A stretch of 64,000 bases of DNA from Micromonospora aurantiaca ATCC 27029. GTDB taxonomy: Bacteria > Actinomycetota > Actinomycetes > Mycobacteriales > Micromonosporaceae. Position 1 is the first letter of the stretch. Every line of letters begins with the position of its first letter. This document shows, in pieces, positions 16,434-25,004 of this stretch. The position numbers and the translations under genes were made by a program. Location of the stretch: positions 5,785,501 through 5,849,500 of the forward strand of contig NC_014391.1 in the NCBI RefSeq assembly GCF_000145235.1, read 5' to 3'. Below the pieces are notes generated by a model. That model ran no database searches. It saw only the letters and a list, made by a program, of their open reading frames with translations, and was not told the DNA's origin.

Positions 16434-17483
16434 TCAGACCAGGTCTAGCGAGCGGGCGGCGGCCAGCGCGTCGTTGGCGATGGTCACCGGCGCCGGCGCG
16501 GTGGAGATGGCCCACTCCGGGTCCTTCAGGCCGTGCCCGGTGACCGTGCAGACCACCCGCGACCCGGCCGGCACCCGCCCGGCCTCGGCCTGCTGGAGCA
16601 GACCGGCGACGCTGGCCGCGCTGCCCAGCTCGACGAAGGCGCCCACCTCGCGGGCCAGCAGCCGGTACGCCGACAGGATCTCCCGGTCGGTGACCGCCGA
16701 GATCAGACCGTCGGAGGCGTCCCGCGCGTCGATGGCCTTCGTCCAGCTCGCCGGGTTGCCGATCCGGATGGCGGTGGCGATCGTCGACGGCTCCGGCACC
16801 ACCTGACCGGTGACGATGGGAGCGGCGCCGGCCGCCTGGAAGCCGTACATCCGGGGGGCCTTCGTGGCGTTGCCGTCGCGCAGGTCCTCGGAGTAGCCCA
16901 TCCAGTACGCGGTGATGTTGCCGGCGTTGCCGACCGGCAGGCAGTGGATGTCGGGCGCGTCGCCGAGCGCCTCGACGATCTCGAAGGCGGCTGTCTTCTG
17001 GCCGTGCAGCCGGTCGATGTTGACGGAGTTGACCAGCGCGACCGGGTAGTCCTGGGCGAGCTTGCCGGCGAGCCCGAGGCAGTCGTCGAAGTTGCCCTGC
17101 ACCTGGAGCAGCTTCGCGCCGTGCACGAGCGCCTGGGCCAGCTTGCCCAGCGCGATCTTGCCCTGCGGCACCAGAACCGCGCAGGTGATCCCGGCGCGGG
17201 CCGCGTACGCGGCGGCGGAGGCGCTGGTGTTGCCGGTGGAGGCGCAGATGATCGCCTTGTCACCGGCCTCGACGGCCTTGGAGACCGCGACAGTCATGCC
17301 GCGGTCCTTGAACGAGCCGGTCGGGTTGGCGCCCTCGACCTTGAGCCACACGTCCGCGCCGACCCGGGCGGAGAGCACCGGTGCCGGCAGCAGCGGCGTG
17401 TTGCCCTCGTGCAGGGTGACGACGGGAGTCGCCCCGGTGACCGGCAGCCGATCCCGGTACGCCTCGATCAGTCCCCGCCACAT
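16434..17483 (-). CDS. thrC: Threonine synthase
   Basis: 349-residue PLP enzyme converting O-phosphohomoserine to threonine. The cofactor lysine is K59 in GSFKDRGMT; the phosphate-binding region ICASTGNTSASAAAYAAR follows. Length is that of the short actinobacterial/Bacillus ThrC type. ATG start at 17483 preceded by GAGGAG. It lies 112 nt after hom on the same strand, the usual hom-thrC order. Downstream, instead of thrB, comes the inverted-repeat array and an RND pump gene. Confidence 0.96.
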   Translation of the reverse strand: MWRGLIEAYRDRLPVTGATPVVTLHEGNTPLLPAPVLSARVGADVWLKVEGANPTGSFKDRGMTVAVSKAVEAGDKAIICASTGNTSASAAAYAARAGITCAVLVPQGKIALGKLAQALVHGAKLLQVQGNFDDCLGLAGKLAQDYPVALVNSVNIDRLHGQKTAAFEIVEALGDAPDIHCLPVGNAGNITAYWMGYSEDLRDGNATKAPRMYGFQAAGAAPIVTGQVVPEPSTIATAIRIGNPASWTKAIDARDASDGLISAVTDREILSAYRLLAREVGAFVELGSAASVAGLLQQAEAGRVPAGSRVVCTVTGHGLKDPEWAISTAPAPVTIANDALAAARSLDLV

Positions 17484-17595
17484 GTCGTGCTCCTCGCCTC
17501 CGTCGCCCCGCTCCGGGGCCTGTCACCAGCGTGGACCAGCCTGCTCGGCCGACCACCGGCACACCCTGCTCTAACCATCAGGCGGGACGCGCGGG

Positions 17596-18900
17596 TTACG
17601 CGCCACCCTCCACCCGCAGCACACTCGTCACCGAACGGACGATGTCGAGTCCGCGCAGCTCACCGACGGTGGCCGCGAGCGCGGCATCCGGCGCGACGTG
17701 GGTGACGATGACCAGTTCGGCGTCCCCGCCTGCCGGACCCTGCCGGACGGTGGCGATGGACACCTCGTGCCGGGCGAAGACGCCTGCCACCCCGGCCAGC
17801 ACGCCCGGCCGGTCGGCCACGTCGAGGCTGATGTGGTAGCGGGTGAGCGCCTCGCCCATCGGGCGCACCGGCAGGTCCGCGTACGCCGACTCGCTCGCCG
17901 CGTGCACCCCGGCGAGGCGGTTGCGGGCCACCGCCACCACGTCGCCGAGCACCGCACTGGCGGTGGGCGCGCCACCGGCGCCCCGGCCGTAGAACATGAG
18001 CTGCCCGGCGGCGTCGGCCTCGACGAAGACCGCGTTGAACGCGTCGCCGACGCTCGCAAGCGGATGCGTCAGCGGGATCATCGCCGGGTGCACCCGGACG
18101 TTGACGGTCTCCCGGCCCTCCGCGTCGACGCCCCGGGCCGCGATGCAGAGCAGTTTGATCGTGCAGCCCATGGCCTTGGCGCTGGCCACGTCGGCGGCGG
18201 TCACCTCGGTGATGCCCTCGCGGTGCACGTCGGCGGCGGTCACCCGGGTGTGGAACGCCAGCGAGGCGAGGATGGCGGCCTTGGCGGCGGCGTCGAAGCC
18301 CTCCACGTCGGCCGTCGGGTCGGCCTCGGCGTACCCCAGCTCGGTGGCCTCCTCCAGCGCCTCGGCGAACCCGGCGCCGGTGGCGTCCATGGCGGAGAGG
18401 ATGAAGTTCGTGGTGCCGTTCACGATGCCGGTGACCCGGGTGATCCGGTCGCCGTGCAGCGACTCGCGCAGCGGGCGCAGCAGCGGGATGGCCCCGGCGA
18501 CGCTCGCCTCGTAGTAGAGGTCGGCGCCACCCTCGGCGGCGGCGTCGTGCAGGGCCGCGCCGTCCTCGGCGAGCAGCGCCTTGTTGGCGGTGACCACGCT
18601 CTTGCCGGCGCGCAGCGCCTCGACCAGCCAGCCGCGGGCCGGCTCGATGCCGCCGACCACCTCGACCACCACGTCCACGTCGTCGCGCTTGATCAGCCCG
18701 AGCGCGTCGGTGGTGAACAGCGCCGGGTCGACCGGCAGGTCGCCGCGGTCACGGCCGATCCGGCGTACGGCGATCCCGGCGATCTCCAGTGGGGCGCCGA
18801 TCCGGGCGGCGAGGTCTTCCGACTGCTCGTGCAGCAGCCGGACCACGTCGCTGCCGACAGTGCCGCAGCCGAGCAGCGCCAAGCGAACCGGTGAGGTCAT
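17596..18900 (-). CDS. hom: Homoserine dehydrogenase with ACT domain
   Basis: 434 residues; reduces aspartate semialdehyde to homoserine, the branch point to threonine and methionine. N-terminal Rossmann fold with LLGCGTVGSDV; the catalytic domain includes GIVNGTTNFIL; the C-terminal ~80 residues (from about RYHISLDVADRPGVLAGVAG) form an ACT domain expected to bind threonine for feedback inhibition. Its ATG overlaps the lysA stop by 4 nt (18897-18900), so translation is likely coupled. Full length for the monofunctional family. Confidence 0.96.
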   Translation of the reverse strand: MTSPVRLALLGCGTVGSDVVRLLHEQSEDLAARIGAPLEIAGIAVRRIGRDRGDLPVDPALFTTDALGLIKRDDVDVVVEVVGGIEPARGWLVEALRAGKSVVTANKALLAEDGAALHDAAAEGGADLYYEASVAGAIPLLRPLRESLHGDRITRVTGIVNGTTNFILSAMDATGAGFAEALEEATELGYAEADPTADVEGFDAAAKAAILASLAFHTRVTAADVHREGITEVTAADVASAKAMGCTIKLLCIAARGVDAEGRETVNVRVHPAMIPLTHPLASVGDAFNAVFVEADAAGQLMFYGRGAGGAPTASAVLGDVVAVARNRLAGVHAASESAYADLPVRPMGEALTRYHISLDVADRPGVLAGVAGVFARHEVSIATVRQGPAGGDAELVIVTHVAPDAALAATVGELRGLDIVRSVTSVLRVEGGA

Positions 18901-20282
18901 CCCACATCCAATGCCAGCAGGTCGTCTTCGGTCTCCCGGCGGACGATCAGCCGCGCCCGACCTTCGCGGACGGCGACGACCGGGGGCCGCGGGACATGGT
19001 TGTAGTTGCTCGCCATGCTCCGGCAGTAGGCCCCGGTGCCGGGCACCGCGACAAGATCTCCGGGCTGCACGTCAGCGGGCAGGAATTCATCCTTCACCAC
19101 GATGTCCCCGGACTCACAATGCTTTCCCACCACGCGGGCGAGCATCGGCTGCGCGGTTGACGTGCGGTTCGCCAGCGTCGCCGAGTACGAGGCGTCGTAG
19201 AGCGCGGTACGGATGTTGTCACTCATCCCCCCGTCCACGCTCACGTAGGTCCGCAGGCCGTCCACATCTTTCACGGTCCCGGCCTGATAGAGCGTGAACA
19301 CCGCCGGGCCGACGATCGCGCGGCCCGGCTCGACGGACAGATGCGGCACGGCCAGGTTCTCCGCCGCGCACTCCCCGTCCACGATCTTGCGCAGCCGCTT
19401 CGCCAGGTCGTGCGGCGACGCCGGGTCGTCCTGCGTGGTGTACGCGATGCCGAAGCCGCCGCCCAGGTCCAGCTCGGGCAGCTCCACGCCGCGGGCGTCG
19501 CGGATCTGCGACTGGAGGGCGAGCACCCGGCGGGCGGACACCTCGAAGCCGCTGGCGTCGAAGATCTGCGAGCCGATGTGCGAGTGCAGGCCGCGCAGCT
19601 CCAGCACGTCCTCGTCGAGGATCTTGAACGCGGCCGCCGCGGCGGCCCCGCCCGCGAGGGAGAAGCCGAACTTCTGGTCCTCGTGGGCGGTGGCGATGAA
19701 CTCGTGGGTGTGCGCCTCCACCCCGACGGTGACCCGGACCAGCACCTTGGGGCGTACCCCGCGCTCGCGGGCCAGCTCGGAGAGCCGGTCGATCTCGGTG
19801 AACGAGTCGACGATGATCCGGCCCACCCCGGCGTCGACCGCCCGGGTCAGCTCCGCCACCGACTTGTTGTTGCCGTGGAAGCCGATCCGCTCGGGCGGCA
19901 TCCCGGCCGACAGCGCGGTGGCCAGCTCGCCGCCGGTGCAGACGTCGAGGAACATGCCCTCCTCGGCGATCATCCGGACCACGGCGCGGCACAGGAACGC
20001 CTTGCCGGCGTAGTAGACGTCCGCGTCCGGGAAGGCCGCCCGGAACTCGCGGCAGCGCTCGCGCAGGTCGTCCTCGTCCAGCACGTACGCCGGGGTGCCG
20101 TACTCCGCGGCCAGGCCGCGGACGTCCAGGCCCGCGACTGTGAGCGCGCCGCCGGAGCCGCGCGCCACGTTGCGCGGCCACAGTTGCGGCACCAGGGCGT
20201 TGACGTCGACCGGGGTACGCAGCCAGGCAGGCCCTCGGGTACCGATCTCGCCGTGCAGTGCGCCTGCCTCGTGAGCCCGCAT
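18897..20282 (-). CDS. lysA: Diaminopimelate decarboxylase
   Basis: 461-residue PLP enzyme making L-lysine from meso-diaminopimelate, the last lysine step and a drain on the wall precursor. The cofactor lysine is K94 in YYAGKAFLCRA; HGNNKS and GGGFGIAYTTQDD are family motifs. The ATG at 20282 gives the normal length and lies 4 nt after the argS stop; the frame stays open upstream inside argS but without LysA similarity. Overlaps hom by 4 nt. argS-lysA-hom is thus one operon. Confidence 0.96.
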   Translation of the reverse strand: MRAHEAGALHGEIGTRGPAWLRTPVDVNALVPQLWPRNVARGSGGALTVAGLDVRGLAAEYGTPAYVLDEDDLRERCREFRAAFPDADVYYAGKAFLCRAVVRMIAEEGMFLDVCTGGELATALSAGMPPERIGFHGNNKSVAELTRAVDAGVGRIIVDSFTEIDRLSELARERGVRPKVLVRVTVGVEAHTHEFIATAHEDQKFGFSLAGGAAAAAAFKILDEDVLELRGLHSHIGSQIFDASGFEVSARRVLALQSQIRDARGVELPELDLGGGFGIAYTTQDDPASPHDLAKRLRKIVDGECAAENLAVPHLSVEPGRAIVGPAVFTLYQAGTVKDVDGLRTYVSVDGGMSDNIRTALYDASYSATLANRTSTAQPMLARVVGKHCESGDIVVKDEFLPADVQPGDLVAVPGTGAYCRSMASNYNHVPRPPVVAVREGRARLIVRRETEDDLLALDVG

Positions 20283-20286
20283 GTCG

Positions 20287-21954
20287 CTACATCCGCTCCG
20301 GCGCGGACACCCCGAGCAGGTGCAGGCCGTTGGCGATGACCACCCGGGTGGCGTCGTTGAGCCAGAGCCGCGCCCGGTGGGTGTCGGTGATCTCCTCGTC
20401 GCCCTGCGGGGCGATCCGGCAGTTGTCGTAGAACCGGTGGTACGCCTGCGCGACGCTCTCCTCCAGGTAGCGGGCGACCCGGTGCGGCTCGCGCAGCTCG
20501 GCGGCGGTGGCCACCACCGCGGGGAACTCCGCGAGCGCCTTGAGCAGCTCGTTCTCCTTGTCGTGGCCGAGCAGCTCCGGCTGGAACGCGGCGGCGTCAC
20601 CCCGGGTCAGCCCGATCTCGGCCGCGTTGCGGGCCACCCCGGCGGTACGGGCCGCGACGTACTGCACGTAGTAGACCGGGTTGTCGTTCTTGGCCCGGGT
20701 CCACAGCTCCACGTCGATGTCGATGGGCGAGTCGGCCGAGTAGCGGGCCAGCGCGTACCGGGCCGCGTCCACACCGATCGCGTCGACCAGGTCCTCCAGC
20801 GTGACCACGGTGCCGGCCCGCTTGCTCATCCGCACCGGGGCGCCGTCGCGGACCAGGTTGACCAGCTGGCCGATGAGGATCTCCAGGTTGCGCGCCGGGT
20901 CGTCGCCGAAGCACGCGGACATCGCCTTCATCCGGCCGATGTAGCCGTGGTGGTCGGCGCCCAGCATGATCACGACCCGGTCGAAGCCGCGCTCCCGCTT
21001 GTTCAGGTAGTAGGCGCAGTCGGCGGCGAAGTACGTCCACTCGCCGTTGGACTTGCGCAGCACCCGGTCCTTGTCGTCGCCGAACTCGGTGGTGCGCAGC
21101 CAGGTCGCGCCCTCGGACTCGAAGACGTGCCCCTGCTCCCGCAGCCGGTCCAGCGCCGCGTCCAGCGCACCCCCGTCGTGCAGGTCCTTCTCGTTGAAGT
21201 AGGTGTCGAACTCCACACCGAAGTCGCGCAGCGAGGACTTGATCTCGGCGAACATCAACTGGACGCCCTCGTTCCGGAACACCTCCTGGGCGGCGTCCTC
21301 GGGGAGGTCGAGCACGTCCGGCCGCAGCCGGACCACCTCGGCGGCGATCTCCGCGATGTACGCGCCGCCGTAGCCGTCCTCCGGCGCGGGCTCGCCCTTG
21401 GCGGCGGCCAGCAGCGAGCGGGCGAACCGGTCGATCTGCGAGCCGGCGTCGTTGAAGTAGTACTCCGTGCCCACGTCGGCGCCGGTGGCGCGGAGCAGGC
21501 GGCTGAGCGCGTCGCCGACGGCCGCCCAGCGGACCCCGCCGATGTGCACCGGGCCGGTCGGGTTCGCCGAGACGAACTCCAGGTTGATCCGCTGGCCGGC
21601 GAGCGTGTCGCTGCGCCCGTACGCCGGACCGGCCTCGACGATGACCTTGGCGAGCTGACCGGCGGCGGCCGCGTCGAGGCGGACGTTCAGGAAGCCGGGC
21701 CCGGCGATCTCCACCGACTTGATCCCCGGCGCCTTGGCCAGTTCGTCGGCCAGCGCGGTCGCCAGCTCCCGCGGGGGTACGCCCACCTTCTTGCTGAGCT
21801 GGAGCGCCAGCGTCGAGGCGTAGTCACCGTGATCGGGATTACGGGGTCGCTCGACGGTGGTCTGCGCGGGCAGCGCGGCGCGGTCCAGTCCCCGCTCGTC
21901 GAAGACGGCGTGGGCTGCGGCGAGGACGACCTCGGCGAGTTCTGCGGGAGTCAC
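20287..21954 (-). CDS. argS: Arginyl-tRNA synthetase
   Basis: 555-residue class I synthetase. The HIGH signature is HIGG (137-140) within NPTGPVHIGGVRWAAVGDAL, and the KMSKS loop is MSKRA (376-380). N-terminal Add1 and C-terminal DALR anticodon domains are present in full. GTG start at 21954 because no in-frame ATG is available. A GATAAC -10-like box lies at 21963-21968 on the minus strand, so the mRNA may begin only a few nt before the start codon (near-leaderless). First gene of the argS-lysA-hom operon. Confidence 0.97.
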   Translation of the reverse strand: MTPAELAEVVLAAAHAVFDERGLDRAALPAQTTVERPRNPDHGDYASTLALQLSKKVGVPPRELATALADELAKAPGIKSVEIAGPGFLNVRLDAAAAGQLAKVIVEAGPAYGRSDTLAGQRINLEFVSANPTGPVHIGGVRWAAVGDALSRLLRATGADVGTEYYFNDAGSQIDRFARSLLAAAKGEPAPEDGYGGAYIAEIAAEVVRLRPDVLDLPEDAAQEVFRNEGVQLMFAEIKSSLRDFGVEFDTYFNEKDLHDGGALDAALDRLREQGHVFESEGATWLRTTEFGDDKDRVLRKSNGEWTYFAADCAYYLNKRERGFDRVVIMLGADHHGYIGRMKAMSACFGDDPARNLEILIGQLVNLVRDGAPVRMSKRAGTVVTLEDLVDAIGVDAARYALARYSADSPIDIDVELWTRAKNDNPVYYVQYVAARTAGVARNAAEIGLTRGDAAAFQPELLGHDKENELLKALAEFPAVVATAAELREPHRVARYLEESVAQAYHRFYDNCRIAPQGDEEITDTHRARLWLNDATRVVIANGLHLLGVSAPERM

Positions 21955-22052
21955 CGAACCATGTTATCGGGGGTAGACTCGGGCACCGCGGAGGCGACCC
22001 AGCATGTGAACCGGCCCCGCGCTCCCCTGACCGACCGACCTGACGAGGCACG
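21955..22052. promoter_or_regulatory. Divergent promoter region argS / DUF3105 gene
   Basis: 98 nt between divergent starts. Plus strand: TAGACT at 21974-21979 resembles a sigma-A-type -10 for the DUF3105 gene. Minus strand: GATAAC at 21968-21963 could serve argS with almost no leader. No convincing -35 boxes. Confidence 0.4.
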
Positions 22053-22889
22053 ATGAGCATCAGCACCCCGGGCGGCCCGGAGCGCCGTCCCACCGTGGTC
22101 AGCACCGGCAAGAAGCCGGCCGCCGGCCGGCCCGCGGCTGCCGACAAGCCCGCCGCGAAGGCCGGCTCGGGCAAGGCCGGGGGCGGCAAGGGCACGCCAC
22201 GGCAGGGCGCCGGGGGCAAGGGCCGCAAGCCGGTCACCCCGGTGAAGGTGAGCCAGGGCCGCTCCTGGGGCCCGATCGCCCTCTTCGTCGCGGTCGGCGT
22301 TCTGGCCGTGGGCATCATCGGCGTCGGCGCCTGGGCGGTCTACCAGGGCGGCCAGCCGTGGCAGAAGCGCGCCGAGGCGATCGACGGCATCGTCGACTAC
22401 CGCGCGAAGGACAAGGACCTGGTCAAGGGCGGCAACCACCAGCCCGGCGCGATCAAGTACGACATCACCCCGCCGGTCGGCGGCCCGCACAACCAGGCGT
22501 GGCAGAACTGCATGGGTGACGTCTACGACGCCCCGATCGCCAACGAGCACGCGGTGCACAGCCTGGAGCACGGCACGGTCTGGATCACCTACCGCCCGGA
22601 CCTGCCCGCCGACCAGGTGGAGAAGCTCCGCAGCAAGGTGCAGGGCAAGGAGAAGCTGATGCTCAGCCCGTTCGAGGGGCTGGACAAGCCGATCTCGCTC
22701 CAGGCCTGGGGCTACCAGCTCAAGGTCGACAACGCCGACGACGGCCGGATCGACGACTTCATCAAGACCCTGCGGGTGAACGCCTCCATCGAGGGCCCGA
22801 ACGCGCTCTGCGACCAGGGCGTCACCGCCACCGGCACCACCCCGCGCGACAACCTCCAGAACACCATGCCCCAGCAGCCCACCCAGTAA
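22053..22889 (+). CDS. DUF3105 membrane-anchored protein
   Basis: 278 residues. A Lys/Ala/Gly-rich, positively charged N-terminus (about 1-65) is cytoplasmic; one helix follows (IALFVAVGVLAVGIIGVGAW), then an extracytoplasmic DUF3105 domain with the His-rich motif NEHAVHSLEHGTVWITYRP. The function of this family is unknown; the His and the conserved Cys in WQNCMGDV could bind metal. ATG at 22053 with GAGG upstream. The DUF305 gene starts 10 nt after its stop, so the two are very probably one operon, a common pairing in actinobacteria. Confidence 0.85.
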   Translation: MSISTPGGPERRPTVVSTGKKPAAGRPAAADKPAAKAGSGKAGGGKGTPRQGAGGKGRKPVTPVKVSQGRSWGPIALFVAVGVLAVGIIGVGAWAVYQGGQPWQKRAEAIDGIVDYRAKDKDLVKGGNHQPGAIKYDITPPVGGPHNQAWQNCMGDVYDAPIANEHAVHSLEHGTVWITYRPDLPADQVEKLRSKVQGKEKLMLSPFEGLDKPISLQAWGYQLKVDNADDGRIDDFIKTLRVNASIEGPNALCDQGVTATGTTPRDNLQNTMPQQPTQ

Positions 22890-22899
22890 GGACGCCGCG

Positions 22900-23574
22900 A
22901 TGACCGCTCCGGTGACCACCGACAGCGAGACCGACGAGGCTCCGGCCGCCGACCAGGGCGGCCGGGGCGCGGTGCGCCGTTACGGCCTGCTGGCCGTGGC
23001 CGCCGCCCTCGTGGTCGGGCTGGTCCTCGGGTACGCGGGCGGCCTGCTCACCCCGACGCTCACCCGTCCGGGTGAGAACTCGGCGGAGGCCGGGTTCGCC
23101 CGGGACATGACCGCCCACCACAACCAGGCCGTCGCGATGGGTCTGCTGGCGTTCGGCCAGGGCCAGGACCCGGAGGTACGCCAGGTCGGCGTGGACATCG
23201 CCACCGGCCAGCAGGGCGAGATCGGCACCATGCAGACCTGGCTGCGCTCCTGGAAGCTGGACCCGACCGGTGACCAGGCCCCGATGGCGTGGATGCCGGA
23301 CGGCGGCGGGTTGGTCAAGAACGGCCTGATGCCGGGCATGGCGACGCCGGAGGAGATGGCGAAGCTGCGCGCGGCGAGCGGCCGCGAGTTCGACGTGCTC
23401 TTTCTCCAGATGATGATCCGCCACCACATCGGTGGGGTGCACATGATCGACGGCATCCTCGACGAGGGGCACGACGACGACGTGCTGGCGGTCGCCCAGA
23501 CGATGAAGAACACCCAGCAGAACGACCTGACCAACCTGGGCGCGGCGCTGAAGCGCCTGGGCGGCACCCCGTAA
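22900..23574 (+). CDS. DUF305 membrane-anchored protein
   Basis: 224 residues. One N-terminal membrane helix (YGLLAVAAALVVGLVLGYAGG) and an extracytoplasmic four-helix DUF305 domain of ferritin-like fold. The two halves each have a HH motif, TAHHNQAVAMG and IRHHIGGVHM, the expected metal-binding residues; such proteins are often linked to copper. ATG at 22900 with AAGGA upstream, 10 nt after the DUF3105 stop. Acts on the outer face of the membrane; the metal and role are inference. Confidence 0.85.
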   Translation: MTAPVTTDSETDEAPAADQGGRGAVRRYGLLAVAAALVVGLVLGYAGGLLTPTLTRPGENSAEAGFARDMTAHHNQAVAMGLLAFGQGQDPEVRQVGVDIATGQQGEIGTMQTWLRSWKLDPTGDQAPMAWMPDGGGLVKNGLMPGMATPEEMAKLRAASGREFDVLFLQMMIRHHIGGVHMIDGILDEGHDDDVLAVAQTMKNTQQNDLTNLGAALKRLGGTP

Positions 23575-23701
23575 CCACCCGCCCCACCCGATCCACCGAG
23601 GCCCGGTCCCCCTCCCAGGGGCACCGGGCCTCACCGTCTCCGCGCTCCCCCGCCCCGCCCCCGCCCCGCCCCGCCCCGCCGCGCCGCGCCGCGCCGCGCC
23701 G

Positions 23702-23773
23702 GCGATCTTGCAGTTGCTGCCCCGGTGATGCCGGATTCACCCCGTTATCGGAGGGCGGCAAGTGCAAGATCGC
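23702..23773. repeat. Inverted repeat with GCGATCTTGCA arms
   Basis: GCGATCTTGCAGTTGC (23702-23717) pairs with GCAAGTGCAAGATCGC (23758-23773) at 15 of 16 positions around a 40-nt loop. Similar GATCTTGCA palindromes are scattered in actinomycete intergenic DNA; function not known. Confidence 0.65.
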
Positions 23774-23801
23774 GGGGACGGGGGCGGCGGGGTCGCGCCA
23801 G

Positions 23802-23853
23802 GAGATCTTGGTACGGAAGGGCCCCCAGGAGGGCCGTTTCGTACCAGGATCTC
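23802..23853. repeat. Long hairpin with 23-nt arms
   Basis: Left arm 23802-23824 (GAGATCTTGGTACGG...GGGCCC) and right arm 23831-23853 pair at 20 of 23 positions around a 6-nt loop. It could be the terminator of the DUF305 operon or a dispersed repeat; its arm sequence differs from the other repeats in this window. Confidence 0.7.
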
Positions 23854-23925
23854 GAACTCGGGAGCCTCAGGGCTGCCCGGAATGTTCTGTATGGGTGTTT
23901 GTAACGGTTTGGGGTTAACGGGTCA

Positions 23926-24690
23926 TTGTGGAGGTTGGAGAGTTTTCTACCCACATATCGTGACCAGTTGCGATTCGGGCTCGTTGCCCAAGACGTGGGG
24001 GTTGCACTCAGAGACGCAGGGCGGTCGGTGACCAGCTGGTGCCGACGCCACACCATCGGCGGTGACGGAGCGGTGGCAGCCGTCCGTCGCGGACTGCGGC
24101 AGGGCGAGCCGGGAACGCTCAGCCGCGAACAGGAACTCGAACTCATCGACGTGCTCCGGGGGGTCCACCCCGACAAGTTCGGCCTCGACGAGGAGCTCTG
24201 GACACGACAGAGCCTGACCGCCCTCATCGAGCGCCGGTTCGGGCTGGCGATGGACGCCGGCACCGTCGGGGCGTACCTCCGGGCCTGGGGTCTGGGGCCG
24301 CGCGAGCCGCGCGAGCGGGCCTGCGGCCTGTGCGTCGGCGCGGTCGAGCGCTGGGTACGCAGCGAGTACCCGGCGATCACGCGGGCGGCCCAGGAGCACG
24401 CCGCGGAGGTCTACTGGATCGGCCGGGTACGCCTGCGCGGCACCATGCCCGCCGCCGACGTGGTGTCGGCGGTCTCCTCGCGGGGACGGGTGCGGTTCAT
24501 GGTCACGACGCCGTCGGTGGATCCGCCACTGCCCCGGGACTTCGTGCTGCGGCTCAGCGGCGCCGAGGAACGCACCGTGCACCTGATCGTGGACGGCTCG
24601 TGGCCGCGCAACGAGTGGCCCCGCCGGCTGCCCCGCCGGGTCGTGCTGCACCCGCTGCCGAGCTGCGGTCGCGCCGTCGCCGCCGCCTGA
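23926..24690 (+). CDS. Degenerate IS630-type transposase-derived protein
   Basis: 254 residues from a TTG at 23926 (start uncertain; GTG at 23995 also possible). The N-terminal half matches the helix-turn-helix and winged-helix part of IS630/Tc1 transposases: LSREQELELIDVLRG and LWTRQSLTALIERRFGLAMD...YLRAWGLGPREP. The region around AAEVYWIGR aligns with the first catalytic site, normally ending LDE, but the Asp is gone. LIVDG near 220 keeps the second Asp; the distal Glu region is missing. So it cannot be an active DDE transposase. Either a decaying copy or a protein kept for DNA binding; the open, uninterrupted frame favours the latter weakly. No inverted repeats were found around it. Confidence 0.6.
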   Translation: MWRLESFLPTYRDQLRFGLVAQDVGVALRDAGRSVTSWCRRHTIGGDGAVAAVRRGLRQGEPGTLSREQELELIDVLRGVHPDKFGLDEELWTRQSLTALIERRFGLAMDAGTVGAYLRAWGLGPREPRERACGLCVGAVERWVRSEYPAITRAAQEHAAEVYWIGRVRLRGTMPAADVVSAVSSRGRVRFMVTTPSVDPPLPRDFVLRLSGAEERTVHLIVDGSWPRNEWPRRLPRRVVLHPLPSCGRAVAAA

Positions 24691-24766
24691 TCCGACGAAG
24701 ATCGACTCGCGGGGGTACCGATTCGGTGATCCGGGAGGGGGTTTGCTACTCTTCTCGGGTCGCTGA

Positions 24767-24838
24767 GCCCCCGTAGCTCAGGGGATAGAGCACCGCCCTC
24801 CGGAGGCGGGAGCGCAGGTTCGAATCCTGCCGGGGGCA
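24767..24838 (+). tRNA. tRNA-Arg (anticodon CCG)
   Basis: 72-nt cloverleaf: acceptor GCCCCCG/CGGGGGC with discriminator A; D arm GCTC/GAGC; anticodon stem CCGCC/GGCGG with loop CTCCGGA, anticodon CCG; T arm GCAGG TTCGAAT CCTGC. No encoded CCA. It reads the CGG codon, common in this genome. A terminator hairpin follows 33 nt downstream. No integrase or att duplication is seen next to it. Confidence 0.97.
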
Positions 24839-24871
24839 CACTTGCTAAGAAATCGCACCAAGAGACCTTCA

Positions 24872-24904
24872 CGAGCCCGACAGCCGCCCTGGCTGCCGGG
24901 CTCG
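24872..24904 (+). terminator. Terminator of tRNA-Arg
   Basis: CGAGCCCGACAGCC (24872-24885) pairs with GGCTGCCGGGCTCG (24891-24904), 13 of 14, 5-nt loop, followed by TTCCGTTTCC. Confidence 0.8.
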
Positions 24905-24965
24905 TTCCGTTTCCGGGCGATCCCTCGGCTGGCCGGGCGCGCCGGCTTCCTTGACCACCGACCCA

Positions 24966-24993
24966 CTGCTTTACTACGTTACTAGTAAAGCAG
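24966..24993. promoter_or_regulatory. Operator of the GntR/ABC operon
   Basis: Perfect 10-bp inverted repeat CTGCTTTACT (24966-24975) / AGTAAAGCAG (24984-24993), 8-nt spacer, ending 11 nt before the GntR start codon. AT-rich in a GC-rich setting, overlapping the likely -10/start region. Its position and symmetry fit autoregulation by the YtrA-type repressor encoded next. Confidence 0.8.
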
Positions 24994-25004
24994 TGAGGAG
25001 CACC

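Larger units (their letters stand above)
23575..23925. other. Intergenic region with GC tandem tract and two palindromes
   Basis: 351 nt without a credible gene. It contains a low-complexity tract of CCGCC and CGCGC units (about 23647-23700) and two long inverted repeats, listed separately. The DUF3105-DUF305 operon ends here; the promoter of the next gene should lie in the AT-richer part near 23880-23925. Confidence 0.7.

Noticed and set aside
24767..24950. tRNA-Arg as an integration site
   Set aside because: No integrase, no duplicated tRNA 3' end in the window.
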